Both the position numbers and the translations under genes were made by a program. A stretch of 8,582 nt of DNA from an uncultured Bacillaceae bacterium (GTDB lineage: Bacteria; Bacillota; Bacilli; Bacillales; Amphibacillaceae), in assembly GCA_945639745.1 (NCBI GenBank), contig CALZEK010000048.1:1-8582 (forward strand), written 5' to 3'. Shown in pieces: positions 1-6,651 of the stretch (position 1 is the stretch's first letter; each line of letters opens with the position of its first letter). Below the pieces are notes generated by a model. That model saw nothing but the letters and a program-made list of their open reading frames with translations, was not told where the DNA came from and did no database searches.

Positions 1-1442
1 GTTTATTTGAACATTTTCATGAATTACCAATTTCTTATTTTGATGAAAATTTGCATGGCGAATTAATGAGCCGAGTAACAAATGATATTGATAACATTAA
101 TAACACACTTAATCAATCGGTAATTGAAATCTTTACAAGTGTGCTTACACTGATTGGAACAGTAGCTGTTATGCTTTATCTTAGTCCGTTGCTTACATTA
201 ATTACGATGTCAATTGTACCTTTAATGATCTTTGCTATGCGGTGGATCACTTCTCGAACAGGTCCACTTTACAAATTACAACAACAAAAATTAGGAATTG
301 TTAACGGTTATGTAGAAGAATCTATTTCAGGACAACATATTATAAAAACTTTTTCTCAAGAAGAACGAGTCATTAGAGAGTTTTCAGAAAGAAATGATTC
401 ACTTAATAAAGTAAGCTTTTGGGCGATGTTATTTTCTGGATTCATTCCAAAAGTAATGAATTTACTAAACTTTCTAAGTTTTGGTCTCATTGCTCTATTT
501 GGTGGTATTTTAGCGATTAACGGACATATTACGGTTGGGGTCATCGTTATATTCACTGAGTATGCTAGACAGTTTACGCGTCCTTTAAATGAGCTTTCTA
601 ATCAATTTAACATCCTATTATCTGCCATTGCAGGTGCTGAACGTGTATTTGATGTTTTAGATACCACAGTTGAAACTCACGATGAAAAACAAGTTCAAAG
701 TCTAAGTAAAGTTAAAGGACATTTTGAATTTAAGAATGTTTCATTTTCATATGAAGACACAAAAACACTAACTAACCTTAATTTTACAGCTTTACCAGGT
801 GAGACTATTGCTTTTGTTGGTCCAACAGGCGCTGGAAAATCAACTATATTCAATTTAATTTTACGCTTTTATAATTACCAATCAGGTTCAATCACTTTAG
901 ATGATATCGATCTTAAAGACATTAAAAGAGCCAATTTAAGAACCCATATGGCTTTTGTTTTACAAGATTCATTTTTATTTAGTGGAACAATTAGAGAAAA
1001 TATCCGCTATGGTCGATTAAATGCAAGTGATGAAGATGTTATCAATGCTGCAAAACAGGCTAATGCACATGAATTTATTAGTCATTTAGACCGTGGTTAC
1101 GATACTGTTCTTGATGATTCTGGGAGTGGGATTAGTCAGGGACAAAAACAATTATTGACCATTGCACGAGCATTTATTGCTGAGCCTTCTATATTATTAC
1201 TAGATGAAGCGACAAGTAATATTGATACGATTACTGAAATAAAAATAAGTGAAGCCTTAAATACATTAATGAAAAATCGAACAAGTTTTGTTATTGCACA
1301 CAGATTAAATACAATCAAAAATGCTGATAAAATTATCTATTTATCAGAAGGAAAAATAAGTGAAATCGGTAATCACGATGAATTAATGAACTTAAAAGGT
1401 GATTATTATAATCTTTATGCAAATCCAAATTTAGCAAATTAG
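1..1442 (+). CDS. ABC exporter half-transporter (TMD-NBD fusion), 5'-truncated by window edge
   Basis: This is the C-terminal 479 residues or so of an ABC exporter half-transporter that moves drugs, lipids or peptides across the membrane using ATP. The reading frame is open from base 3 to the edge and the residues before the TTG at 51 already fit the family (LFEHFHELPISYFDENLHG), so this is one gene entering from the left and the TTG is not its start. The membrane part shows hydrophobic segments encoded at about 120-240 and 460-560. The ATPase part has Walker A GPTGAGKST (about 818-846), a Q-loop (VLQDSFLFSG), a variant signature ISQGQKQ (about 1130-1150), Walker B with catalytic Glu (ILLLDEATSNID, about 1190-1225) and the switch His (IAHRLNTI). 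The ISQGQ/DEATSNID combination resembles the consensus-site subunit of heterodimeric exporters such as TM288 or YfiC, so a partner half-transporter may lie just upstream. The substrate cannot be told. About 100-120 residues are missing. Confidence 0.93.
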   Translation, partial: LFEHFHELPISYFDENLHGELMSRVTNDIDNINNTLNQSVIEIFTSVLTLIGTVAVMLYLSPLLTLITMSIVPLMIFAMRWITSRTGPLYKLQQQKLGIVNGYVEESISGQHIIKTFSQEERVIREFSERNDSLNKVSFWAMLFSGFIPKVMNLLNFLSFGLIALFGGILAINGHITVGVIVIFTEYARQFTRPLNELSNQFNILLSAIAGAERVFDVLDTTVETHDEKQVQSLSKVKGHFEFKNVSFSYEDTKTLTNLNFTALPGETIAFVGPTGAGKSTIFNLILRFYNYQSGSITLDDIDLKDIKRANLRTHMAFVLQDSFLFSGTIRENIRYGRLNASDEDVINAAKQANAHEFISHLDRGYDTVLDDSGSGISQGQKQLLTIARAFIAEPSILLLDEATSNIDTITEIKISEALNTLMKNRTSFVIAHRLNTIKNADKIIYLSEGKISEIGNHDELMNLKGDYYNLYANPNLAN

Positions 1443-1452
1443 AGCGAATTAG

Positions 1453-1490
1453 TCAAAATTAAATAAATTATATGATACGATAAATGTATT
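1453..1490 (+). promoter_or_regulatory. weak promoter candidate upstream of YjcH-like hydrolase
   Basis: The gap between the ABC transporter stop and the hydrolase is AT-rich and holds TATGAT (1471-1476) and TACGAT (1476-1481) as possible -10 boxes, with only poor -35 matches upstream. No terminator hairpin is visible after the ABC transporter, so readthrough into the hydrolase is also possible. Confidence 0.2.
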
Positions 1491-1506
1491 AAGGGAGGCG
1501 TTTACT
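1491..1506 (+). promoter_or_regulatory. Shine-Dalgarno of YjcH-like hydrolase, positioned for an ATC codon at 1507
   Basis: A strong Shine-Dalgarno AAGGGAGG lies at 1491-1498. Eight bases downstream is ATC (1507-1509), in frame with the hydrolase. The first in-frame ATG (1525) is 26 bases away from the Shine-Dalgarno, too far for normal initiation. An out-of-frame ATG at 1517 opens only an 8-codon reading frame. No ATG, GTG or TTG occurs in the hydrolase frame between the upstream stop (1450-1452) and 1525. Confidence 0.7.
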
Positions 1507-1524
1507 ATCGCACGTAATGGAATC

Positions 1525-2229
1525 ATGTTCGAAAAAGAAATAAAAAGTGAATATTTAAATGAAACTCTTTCTTTAAAGTTTTATCAACCTGAAAATTTTG
1601 ATTCAATTTATGAAACAAATGTATGCATTATGCAAGATGGTAATGATTATTATAATGTCGGTCGTATTGCTACATTAAGTGACTCTTTGCATGATGATTT
1701 TGCAATCACTAATACTATTTTTATCGGTATTCATTATATTGATCGATTTGATCGTCGTGAAAAATATCATCCTGATGGTAAAAATCATGATAATTATAAA
1801 AAATTTATCATTCATGAAGCTATTCCATTAATTAAAGAGGAATTACCCATTAATCCTTTAGGTGAACAATGGACACTCATGGGAGACTCACTTGCAGGCA
1901 CACTTGCTTTTTTAATCGCTGTTGAAAATCAAGATTTATTTGATAATGTGATTATGCAATCACCTCTTGTTAATGAAGAAATCATTAAAGCAGCAGAAAT
2001 GTTAGATCTAAGTGATTTAGAAATTTATCATACTATTGGACTTAAAGAAACAGCAGTTGGTACAACTGTCGATGGGAAGATTGATTTTGTTACACCTAAT
2101 AAGCAATTAAATGAAGTTTTAACTAATAAAAAATTAACTTACCACTATTATGAGTTTCCAGATGGAATTCACACATGGAAGTACTGGCAAAAAGACTTAC
2201 CTCGTGCTTTAACAACAATATTTAATTAA
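1525..2229 (+). CDS. YjcH-like alpha/beta-hydrolase (putative esterase, Esterase D/IroE-like fold)
   Basis: This is a 234-residue soluble protein of the alpha/beta-hydrolase superfamily, most like the YjcH family that sits beside yjcG and yjcF in Bacillus and staphylococci. The nucleophile elbow is L-M-G-D-S-L-A-G with Ser122, and a C-terminal DGIHTW supplies the probable catalytic His (His216); the acid is not assigned. The substrate is unknown. Family members are annotated as esterases by fold only. There is no signal peptide. The start is uncertain: the ATG used here (1525) lacks a nearby Shine-Dalgarno, while a strong one at 1491-1498 is spaced for an ATC at 1507, which would add I-A-R-N-G-I and resembles the family's usual extra N-terminal residues (from memory). 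Either a rare ATC start is used or an ATG was mutated. The gene ends 2 bases before a strong terminator and precedes yjcG-yjcF. Confidence 0.85.
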   Translation: MFEKEIKSEYLNETLSLKFYQPENFDSIYETNVCIMQDGNDYYNVGRIATLSDSLHDDFAITNTIFIGIHYIDRFDRREKYHPDGKNHDNYKKFIIHEAIPLIKEELPINPLGEQWTLMGDSLAGTLAFLIAVENQDLFDNVIMQSPLVNEEIIKAAEMLDLSDLEIYHTIGLKETAVGTTVDGKIDFVTPNKQLNEVLTNKKLTYHYYEFPDGIHTWKYWQKDLPRALTTIFN

Positions 2230-2231
2230 TT

Positions 2232-2272
2232 AAACAAACATTGAATGTAATATATTCAATGTTTGTTTTTCT
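2232..2272 (+). terminator. Rho-independent terminator after the YjcH-like hydrolase
   Basis: A perfect 15-bp inverted repeat (2232-2246 paired with 2254-2268) with a 7-base loop is followed by a T-rich tail (T run to 2270, then CTT). It lies immediately after the hydrolase stop and separates it from yjcG. The A-rich left arm could give some termination in the other direction too, but no gene approaches from that side. Confidence 0.9.
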
Positions 2273-2294
2273 TATCCAGACTATTTAATCAGCT

Positions 2295-2310
2295 TATAAT
2301 TTGTTATACT
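2295..2310 (+). promoter_or_regulatory. candidate promoter for yjcG-yjcF
   Basis: Two -10-like hexamers lie between the upstream terminator and the yjcG Shine-Dalgarno: a perfect TATAAT at 2295-2300, and TATACT at 2305-2310 preceded by TGT, an extended -10. No good -35 box is present (TTATCC at 2272-2277 is 17 bases from the TATAAT). Because a strong terminator lies just upstream, yjcG needs its own promoter here. Confidence 0.5.
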
Positions 2311-2346
2311 TTAATTATTGAACTTGTTTAAAGGAGGATTTATAAA

Positions 2347-2856
2347 ATGAAATGCGGGATTATTATTTATCCGTCAAAAGAACTTCAAGAAGAAATTAAT
2401 AATTATCGAAAAAGATATGATCCTGAATACGCGTTGATTCCACCCCATATCACTTTAAAAACAAGGTTTGATATCGACGATAATCTACTGACACAATTGA
2501 CGAATGAATTAGAAGAAATCACAAAAGATATGAAACCATTTGAAATAAGTATAAAAAAAGTTAGCTCTTTTCAACCTGTCTCTAATAAGATTTATTTTAA
2601 AATAGAGCCTAATGAAATGCTCGATACATTACATCAGCGATTATATGAAGGGATGCTTCCTAAAGAAAAGTTTTCGACCTTTGTTCCTCATATTACACTT
2701 GCTCAAAATATTAATGAAGACGAATTTGCAGATATTTATACAAGTTTAAGTATGAAAGATTATAATTATACTGATACACTTAATCATTTAGAAATTAACT
2801 ATCAATTAGACGATGGAACATGGGAAACGTATAAAAGATTCGATTTTGGAGGTTAG
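2347..2856 (+). CDS. yjcG: YjcG-like 2H phosphoesterase / 2'-5' RNA ligase superfamily protein
   Basis: This 169-residue protein belongs to the 2H phosphoesterase superfamily (LigT, cyclic phosphodiesterase and YjcG). The two signature H-x-T motifs are intact: PPHITL (His34, Thr36) and FVPHITL (His115, Thr117). In this fold they face each other in a two-lobed active site that acts on 2',3'-cyclic or 2'-5' phosphodiester bonds. The real substrate of YjcG-type proteins is not established, so the function is stated only at superfamily level. The ATG start is well supported by AAGGAGG (2331-2337) 9 bases upstream. The length matches the family. The gene has its own promoter candidate after a strong terminator. 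Its last codons carry the Shine-Dalgarno of the acetyltransferase gene that follows 2 bases after its stop, so the two are co-transcribed and probably translationally coupled. Confidence 0.92.
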   Translation: MKCGIIIYPSKELQEEINNYRKRYDPEYALIPPHITLKTRFDIDDNLLTQLTNELEEITKDMKPFEISIKKVSSFQPVSNKIYFKIEPNEMLDTLHQRLYEGMLPKEKFSTFVPHITLAQNINEDEFADIYTSLSMKDYNYTDTLNHLEINYQLDDGTWETYKRFDFGG

Positions 2857-2858
2857 AC

Positions 2859-3287
2859 ATGATAGTAAAAAAAGTTGAAAACGAGTTTGATAAAAAAGCA
2901 GCTTTTGAAATAAGACATAGTGTCTTTGTTCAAGAACAAAATGTTCCACTAGATTTGGAAATAGATGAACATGATAACAGTCAATCTGTTATTCATTTAT
3001 TAGGTCAATATAATAAAAAGTCTATTGCAGCAAGTCGAATTAGGTTTGTAGATGACTACGCTAAATTAGAACGTATTGCTGTTTTAAAAGACTTTCGTGG
3101 AAATCACTTTGGAGCTGAAATGGTTATAGCGATGGAAAAAGTTATTGCAGACAATCAGTATAAAAAAGCAGTCCTTAATGCACAAACTTATGCGCTTGAT
3201 TTTTATAAAAAACTAGGCTATATAACAGCTTCTGAAATATTTATGGACGCTGGAATACCTCATGTGAAAATGATCAAAAACCTCTAA
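2859..3287 (+). CDS. yjcF: GNAT-family N-acetyltransferase, YjcF/ElaA type
   Basis: This is a 142-residue single-domain GNAT acetyltransferase that should transfer an acetyl group from acetyl-CoA to an unknown amine acceptor. The N-terminal half has the YjcF/ElaA signature (RHSVFVQEQNVPLDLEIDEHD). The central part has beta-4 LERIAVL followed by the pyrophosphate-binding loop R-G-N-H-F-G-A (residues about 79-85), a variant of RxxGxG/A. The C-terminus has the usual ALDFYKKLGY motif. The ATG lies 2 bases after the yjcG stop, with TGGAGG (2847-2852) inside the end of yjcG and 6 bases of spacing, which fixes the start. It closes the yjcG-yjcF operon and is followed directly by a terminator shared with the convergent mgtE. 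The partnership with YjcG is conserved in Bacillus and staphylococci, but no joint function is known to me. Confidence 0.9.
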   Translation: MIVKKVENEFDKKAAFEIRHSVFVQEQNVPLDLEIDEHDNSQSVIHLLGQYNKKSIAASRIRFVDDYAKLERIAVLKDFRGNHFGAEMVIAMEKVIADNQYKKAVLNAQTYALDFYKKLGYITASEIFMDAGIPHVKMIKNL

Positions 3288-3288
3288 A

Positions 3289-3326
3289 AAACTGACTTTA
3301 AGCAAATGCCTAAAGTCAGTTTCTTT
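3289..3326. terminator. bidirectional Rho-independent terminator between yjcF (+) and mgtE (-)
   Basis: A perfect 12-bp stem (AAACTGACTTTA at 3289-3300 with its complement at 3311-3322) closes a 10-base loop that can form two further G-C pairs. The right side continues T-rich for + strand transcripts. The run of A at 3286-3291 gives a T tract on the - strand. The element occupies almost the whole 37-base gap between two convergent stop codons, so it serves both operons. Confidence 0.9.
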
Positions 3327-4677
3327 ATAATAATAAGTTCATAAACGTTGTTGCTAATCCAAAATAAATTAAAACAGATGTAATATCATTTAATGTTGTT
3401 ATAAATGGTCCAGAAGCAACTGCTGGATCAATATTAAATCTTTCCATTAGCAACGGAATAAGTGCCCCTGAAAGTGTCGCTACAATTAAAGTGAAAAATA
3501 TCGCAACACCAACAAGCGCCCCTAAATAAAAGTTACCTTTCCAGACCGTAATTAATAATGTTATTAAAACTGCTATTGTCACACCAATAAATAAGCCTGT
3601 GGTTGCTTCTTTGATAATTAAAATTAACTTACTTCCTTTACCATATTCACCTGTTGCAATTCCACGAACTGCTACAGCAAGCGATTGTGTTCCTGCGTTA
3701 CCTGCCATTCCTGCTATAAGTGGAATAAATATAGCTACGATTGGAACTTTTTCTAATGTATCTTCAAAACTACCGATTAAACTAGCTGTAATAATCCCTA
3801 AAAACATTAATATAATTAACCAAGGTAAACGTTTCTTAGCAGACGTTATCGGCATTGAATCTGGACTATCAATTTCAGAAATAGCTGCTAGTTTTGAATA
3901 ATCCTCATGTGCTTCTTCATCCATAACATCAATAATATCATCTACTGTAATAATACCTAATAAGTGATTTTGAAAATCAACTACGGGCAAGGCTAAAAAA
4001 TCGTAATCTCTAATCATTTGAGCTACTTCTTCCTGATCCCTGCCTGCAGAAACAGAAACAACATTTTCACTCATTATATCTTTAATATATTCATCTGGTT
4101 CAGCAATAATTAAACTTCTTAAAGACAAGACGCCCACTAAACGTTTATTATCATCTAATACATATGTGTAATAAATTGTTTCGGCATCAGGTGCTTCTTT
4201 TTTCATTTGTTTAAATGTTTCTGCTACTGTTTGACTTTTAAACACAGAAACATATTCTGTGGTCATAATACTTCCCGCTGTTTTTTCTTCATAACGTAAC
4301 AATGTTTTAATTTCTTTTACAGTTTCTTCATCCATGATTGCTAAAAAACTAGCTACTTCATCACGTTCTAACTCTTGTAATATATCAACAGCATCATCAT
4401 ACGGCATTTCTGAAAATACCATTGTAGCGAATGCTGGATCCATTTCAGTAATAAAAAGTTCCGTATCTTCGATATCTATGTTTTTCATAATGTCTGAAAC
4501 TTCACGTGGTGATAAGTAATTATAAATTCTTAAACGAATTTGCTCAGTTTGTTCTTTAAAAAAGACTGCTTGGTCATAAGGCAATAAGTCCAGAAAGTCT
4601 TCTCTAAAAGCTTCAATATTTTCTTCGTTTAATAACTTCATTAGTTTTTTCCGATGTAGTTCACCTGTTTGCGTCAC
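3325..4677 (-). CDS. mgtE: magnesium transporter MgtE
   Basis: This is a Mg2+ channel/transporter of the MgtE family in the cytoplasmic membrane, about 450 residues, the normal length. The domain order is the full family set. There is an N-terminal helical Mg-sensing domain (about 1-130, with LLPYDQAVFF and MPYDDAVDIL), then two CBS domains (about 135-255; SIMTTEYVSV, DIMSENVVSV, VDDIIDVMDEE). A connecting plug helix follows, then five C-terminal membrane segments. The pore signature PLIAGMAGNAGTQSLAVAVRG and a conserved Asp in the last segment (TTLNDITSV), matching the selectivity-filter Asp of Thermus MgtE, are present. The start chosen is GTG at 4677, with AGGAAGG (4692-4686) 8 bases upstream. 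A GTG three codons earlier lies inside that Shine-Dalgarno. It is the last gene of the ppnK-rluD-mgtE strand, 54 to 63 bases after the pseudouridine synthase. No M-box riboswitch fits in that gap. Confidence 0.95.
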   Translation of the reverse strand: MTQTGELHRKKLMKLLNEENIEAFREDFLDLLPYDQAVFFKEQTEQIRLRIYNYLSPREVSDIMKNIDIEDTELFITEMDPAFATMVFSEMPYDDAVDILQELERDEVASFLAIMDEETVKEIKTLLRYEEKTAGSIMTTEYVSVFKSQTVAETFKQMKKEAPDAETIYYTYVLDDNKRLVGVLSLRSLIIAEPDEYIKDIMSENVVSVSAGRDQEEVAQMIRDYDFLALPVVDFQNHLLGIITVDDIIDVMDEEAHEDYSKLAAISEIDSPDSMPITSAKKRLPWLIILMFLGIITASLIGSFEDTLEKVPIVAIFIPLIAGMAGNAGTQSLAVAVRGIATGEYGKGSKLILIIKEATTGLFIGVTIAVLITLLITVWKGNFYLGALVGVAIFFTLIVATLSGALIPLLMERFNIDPAVASGPFITTLNDITSVLIYFGLATTFMNLLL

Positions 4678-4740
4678 TTGTATCACCTTCCTGTATAAAT
4701 CATTTCAGCAGTCTATTTGAACAGTATTAATCCTAACAAA

Positions 4741-5685
4741 TCAAGGTTGTTTGTCAAATAATTTAAGCATATCTTCAGGTAGTGGGGCAGTTAATTGAAT
4801 GGCCTCACCTGTAATTGGATGAGTAAATTCAATTTTTTGACAGTGTAGTGCTTGTCTTTCAATTCGCTTAGATTCACTTCCATACAAGTCATCCCCTACT
4901 AATGGATGTCCAAGATGTGAAAAATGTACTCTTATTTGATGAGTTCTACCTGTTTCCAAGGTTATTTCTAAATAAGAATAATCGAGATACTCTTTAATTA
5001 CTCTATAATGAGTAATAGCTGAATCACCTCGAGGTGTCACTTTTCTCTTTATGATTGAATCAAGACTTCTCCCGATAGGAGCATTAATCACAGACTGTTT
5101 TACTTTTAATTCACCTACAACAAAGCTAGCATAAACACGATAAATTTAATTTTCAAGTTGAAGTTTTGACAATAATGAATGTGCATATTGATGTTTAGCA
5201 ACAAGGACTAACCCTGATGTATCTCGGTCTAATCTTGTTACAATATGAATAGTATAGGGTAAATCTTTTAATTGATAATAATAAAGAATGCCATTCGAAA
5301 GAGATGTCTTTCTTTGGTCAACCGATGGCACGGTAACTTGTCCTGGTTTTTTATTTAAGACGATTAAATGATCGTCTTCATAAATAATTTCTAGTGGTAG
5401 TTTTGTAGCAACTAAAGACGAATTATTTATTTCTTTAGGAAATCTAATTGATATTTCATCATACTGAGATACTCTATATCTAACCGTTCGATGCTTTCCA
5501 TTCACACTTAACAATGCTTTTGGTGACTTTGCTAACTTAATTAATCGCTTGGAAAAAGATAATTCTTCACTTAAATATTCATTTAGTGTTTTATTATCTG
5601 ATATATCATTCACTGTCCACGACATTGTTTGCCCGTTTATCTTTAAATCTTTTAAATGATCTTTTAATGTCATTACTTTAGTCAT
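4741..5685 (-). pseudogene. RluA/RluD-family 23S rRNA pseudouridine synthase interrupted by one in-frame TAA
   Basis: Two fragments in the same frame together make a normal 314-codon RluA/RluD-type pseudouridine synthase, which isomerises uridines in 23S rRNA. The N-terminal part (5685-5149, 179 residues) has an S4-like region and the catalytic motif RLDRDTSG with Asp153. The C-terminal part carries TLETGRTHQIRVHFSHLGHP and LVGDDLYGS. They are split by TAA at 5148-5146. Translation across the stop reads LQLEN-stop-IYRVYASFVVGELK, where family members have a Lys, Glu or similar residue before (I/x)-R-x-Y, so one substitution from AAA, GAA or CAA explains it. There is no frameshift and the rest is undamaged. 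The second fragment has only an internal GTG (5091) with no Shine-Dalgarno, so separate translation is unlikely. The start overlaps the NAD kinase stop by 8 bases; its Shine-Dalgarno is weak, suggesting translational coupling. It could be a recent pseudogene, readthrough, or a sequencing error. Confidence 0.88.
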
Positions 5686-6493
5686 CTAACTTAATTTCTG
5701 AAACGAATGAATCACGTACACGATTCCAAAACGGGAATGGACGATATCTAACAAAACGTACCCTTTCTTTAGCTACCCGACATTGAATAGATTTCACATT
5801 TGAATATGTTTCTGTTGTATGATCAATAGCAATTAAAAAGCTTTTATCTTCATCATGTAAAGGACTAAGTAAACATGTGTGATGTTTTGGTAAGATTAAT
5901 GGTGAACCTATCGTTCTAAATACTCTATTGTTAATTGAAGCAATTTCAGTCATTTGAATAGCTTCTAAAGATGGATGAATAATTCCACCACCTAAAGCTT
6001 TATTATATGCTGTACTTCCTGATGGTGTTGAAATACATAAGCCATCACCACGGAAGGTTTCAAAATGTTCTCCTCTTATTTGTACATCAAAAACAACTGA
6101 ACCTTCTGCTGTTTTAATTGTTGCTTCATTTAATGCTAAAATACGTGTCGCTTTTTCACCTGAATTTAATCTAATTGTTACTTCAAGTAAAGGATATTCT
6201 ACAATTTGAAATGGTGTTTTTGCTATTTCAATAACGAGTCTTTCTACTTCATCTGGTGTCCAGTCTGCATAGAATCCTAAATGACCTGTATGTACTCCTA
6301 TAAATGCTGTTGTTTCTATCCGATGTACATATCTTCTAAATGCTTCTAAAAAGGTACCATCTCCACCAATTGAAATAACTAGTTCCGGCTCTTCTTTATC
6401 ATAAGTTAAATCAAACTCTGTTAGATATTGTTTCATTGTTTGTTTAATATTATTAGATCGGTCATCACCACGAGATACAATTGCAAATTTCAT
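5678..6493 (-). CDS. ppnK: NAD kinase (ATP/polyphosphate-dependent)
   Basis: This cytosolic 271-residue enzyme phosphorylates NAD to NADP, the source of NADPH for biosynthesis and antioxidant defence. Diagnostic motifs are complete: GGDGTFL (residues 43-49, catalytic Asp45), [10 protein letters not shown] (66-75), LALNEATI with the NE pair at 122-123, and the NAD-binding segment [19 protein letters not shown] (about 148-166). The ATG at 6493 is chosen because a perfect AGGAGG (6508-6503) stands 9 bases upstream; the TTG six codons earlier lies across the Shine-Dalgarno side and is rejected. It is the first gene of the strand, followed with an 8-base overlap by the pseudouridine synthase gene. 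In Bacillus and staphylococci the alarmone synthetase gene relQ/yjbM normally precedes it, and none is present here. The gene is also called nadK. Confidence 0.96.
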   Translation of the reverse strand: MKFAIVSRGDDRSNNIKQTMKQYLTEFDLTYDKEEPELVISIGGDGTFLEAFRRYVHRIETTAFIGVHTGHLGFYADWTPDEVERLVIEIAKTPFQIVEYPLLEVTIRLNSGEKATRILALNEATIKTAEGSVVFDVQIRGEHFETFRGDGLCISTPSGSTAYNKALGGGIIHPSLEAIQMTEIASINNRVFRTIGSPLILPKHHTCLLSPLHDEDKSFLIAIDHTTETYSNVKSIQCRVAKERVRFVRYRPFPFWNRVRDSFVSEIKLDD

Positions 6494-6502
6494 AATTAAC
6501 GT

Positions 6503-6508
6503 CCTCCT
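6503..6508 (-). promoter_or_regulatory. Shine-Dalgarno of NAD kinase (fixes the start)
   Basis: A perfect AGGAGG on the - strand, 9 bases before the ATG at 6493, decides the start against the upstream in-frame TTG at 6511. Confidence 0.9.
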
Positions 6509-6515
6509 CAACTTG

Positions 6516-6540
6516 TTTAACTTTCATATAAAAAGTTAAA
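6516..6540. repeat. 9-bp inverted repeat in the NAD kinase leader
   Basis: TTTAACTTT at 6516-6524 and its exact complement AAAGTTAAA at 6532-6540 flank a 7-base spacer. The element sits between the likely promoter and the Shine-Dalgarno of NAD kinase, so it would be in the 5' leader as an AU-rich hairpin, or act as a protein-binding dyad. The same 9-mer recurs in direct orientation at 6594-6602. There is no T tract in the - direction that would make it a good terminator. Confidence 0.5.
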
Positions 6541-6554
6541 ATTATTCTAACTCT

Positions 6555-6563
6555 ATTTTACCA
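6555..6563 (-). promoter_or_regulatory. candidate extended -10 promoter for NAD kinase operon
   Basis: On the - strand TGGTAAAAT is an extended -10 element (TG, one base, TAAAAT, five of six matches to TATAAT), about 62 bases before the ATG. No convincing -35 is found 17 bases upstream, which extended -10 promoters tolerate. It places the 9-bp inverted repeat downstream of the start of transcription. Confidence 0.4.
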
Positions 6564-6593
6564 CACTATCTATAAATGAATAATCTTTGCATC

Positions 6594-6621
6594 TTTAACT
6601 TTATTTAGCGATAATTATTAT
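6594..6621 (+). promoter_or_regulatory. weak promoter candidate for the CYTH gene
   Basis: TATTAT at 6616-6621 (five of six) with TTTAAC (three of six) 16 bases upstream is the best + strand candidate in the 158-bp divergent region. The -35 overlaps a copy of the 9-mer TTTAACTTT. No gene is seen in this divergent region. Confidence 0.3.
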
Positions 6622-6651
6622 AGTGAACAATGTACATGGGGGCGTTTAATA

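Noticed and set aside
356..4519. Small frames on the opposite strand of the ABC exporter and mgtE (356-556, 1136-1318, 3599-3901, 4334-4519)
   Set aside because: They lie wholly inside well-supported genes in other frames, have no Shine-Dalgarno and no recognisable protein features; they are shadows.
4678..4740. M-box magnesium riboswitch upstream of mgtE
   Set aside because: Only about 60 bases separate mgtE from the preceding gene, too short for the element, and no matching stems are visible.
4741..5091. Downstream part of the pseudouridine synthase as an independent gene
   Set aside because: Its only start is an internal GTG without Shine-Dalgarno, family sequence continues upstream of it to the TAA, and it lacks the catalytic Asp.
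5092..5148. Frameshift or programmed recoding in the pseudouridine synthase
   Set aside because: Both fragments share one frame, so no shift is needed; no slippery run or strong downstream stem is apparent at the stop.
6494..6511. NAD kinase start at TTG 6511
   Set aside because: The Shine-Dalgarno AGGAGG lies between this TTG and the ATG at 6493; the family begins at MKFAIVSRG.
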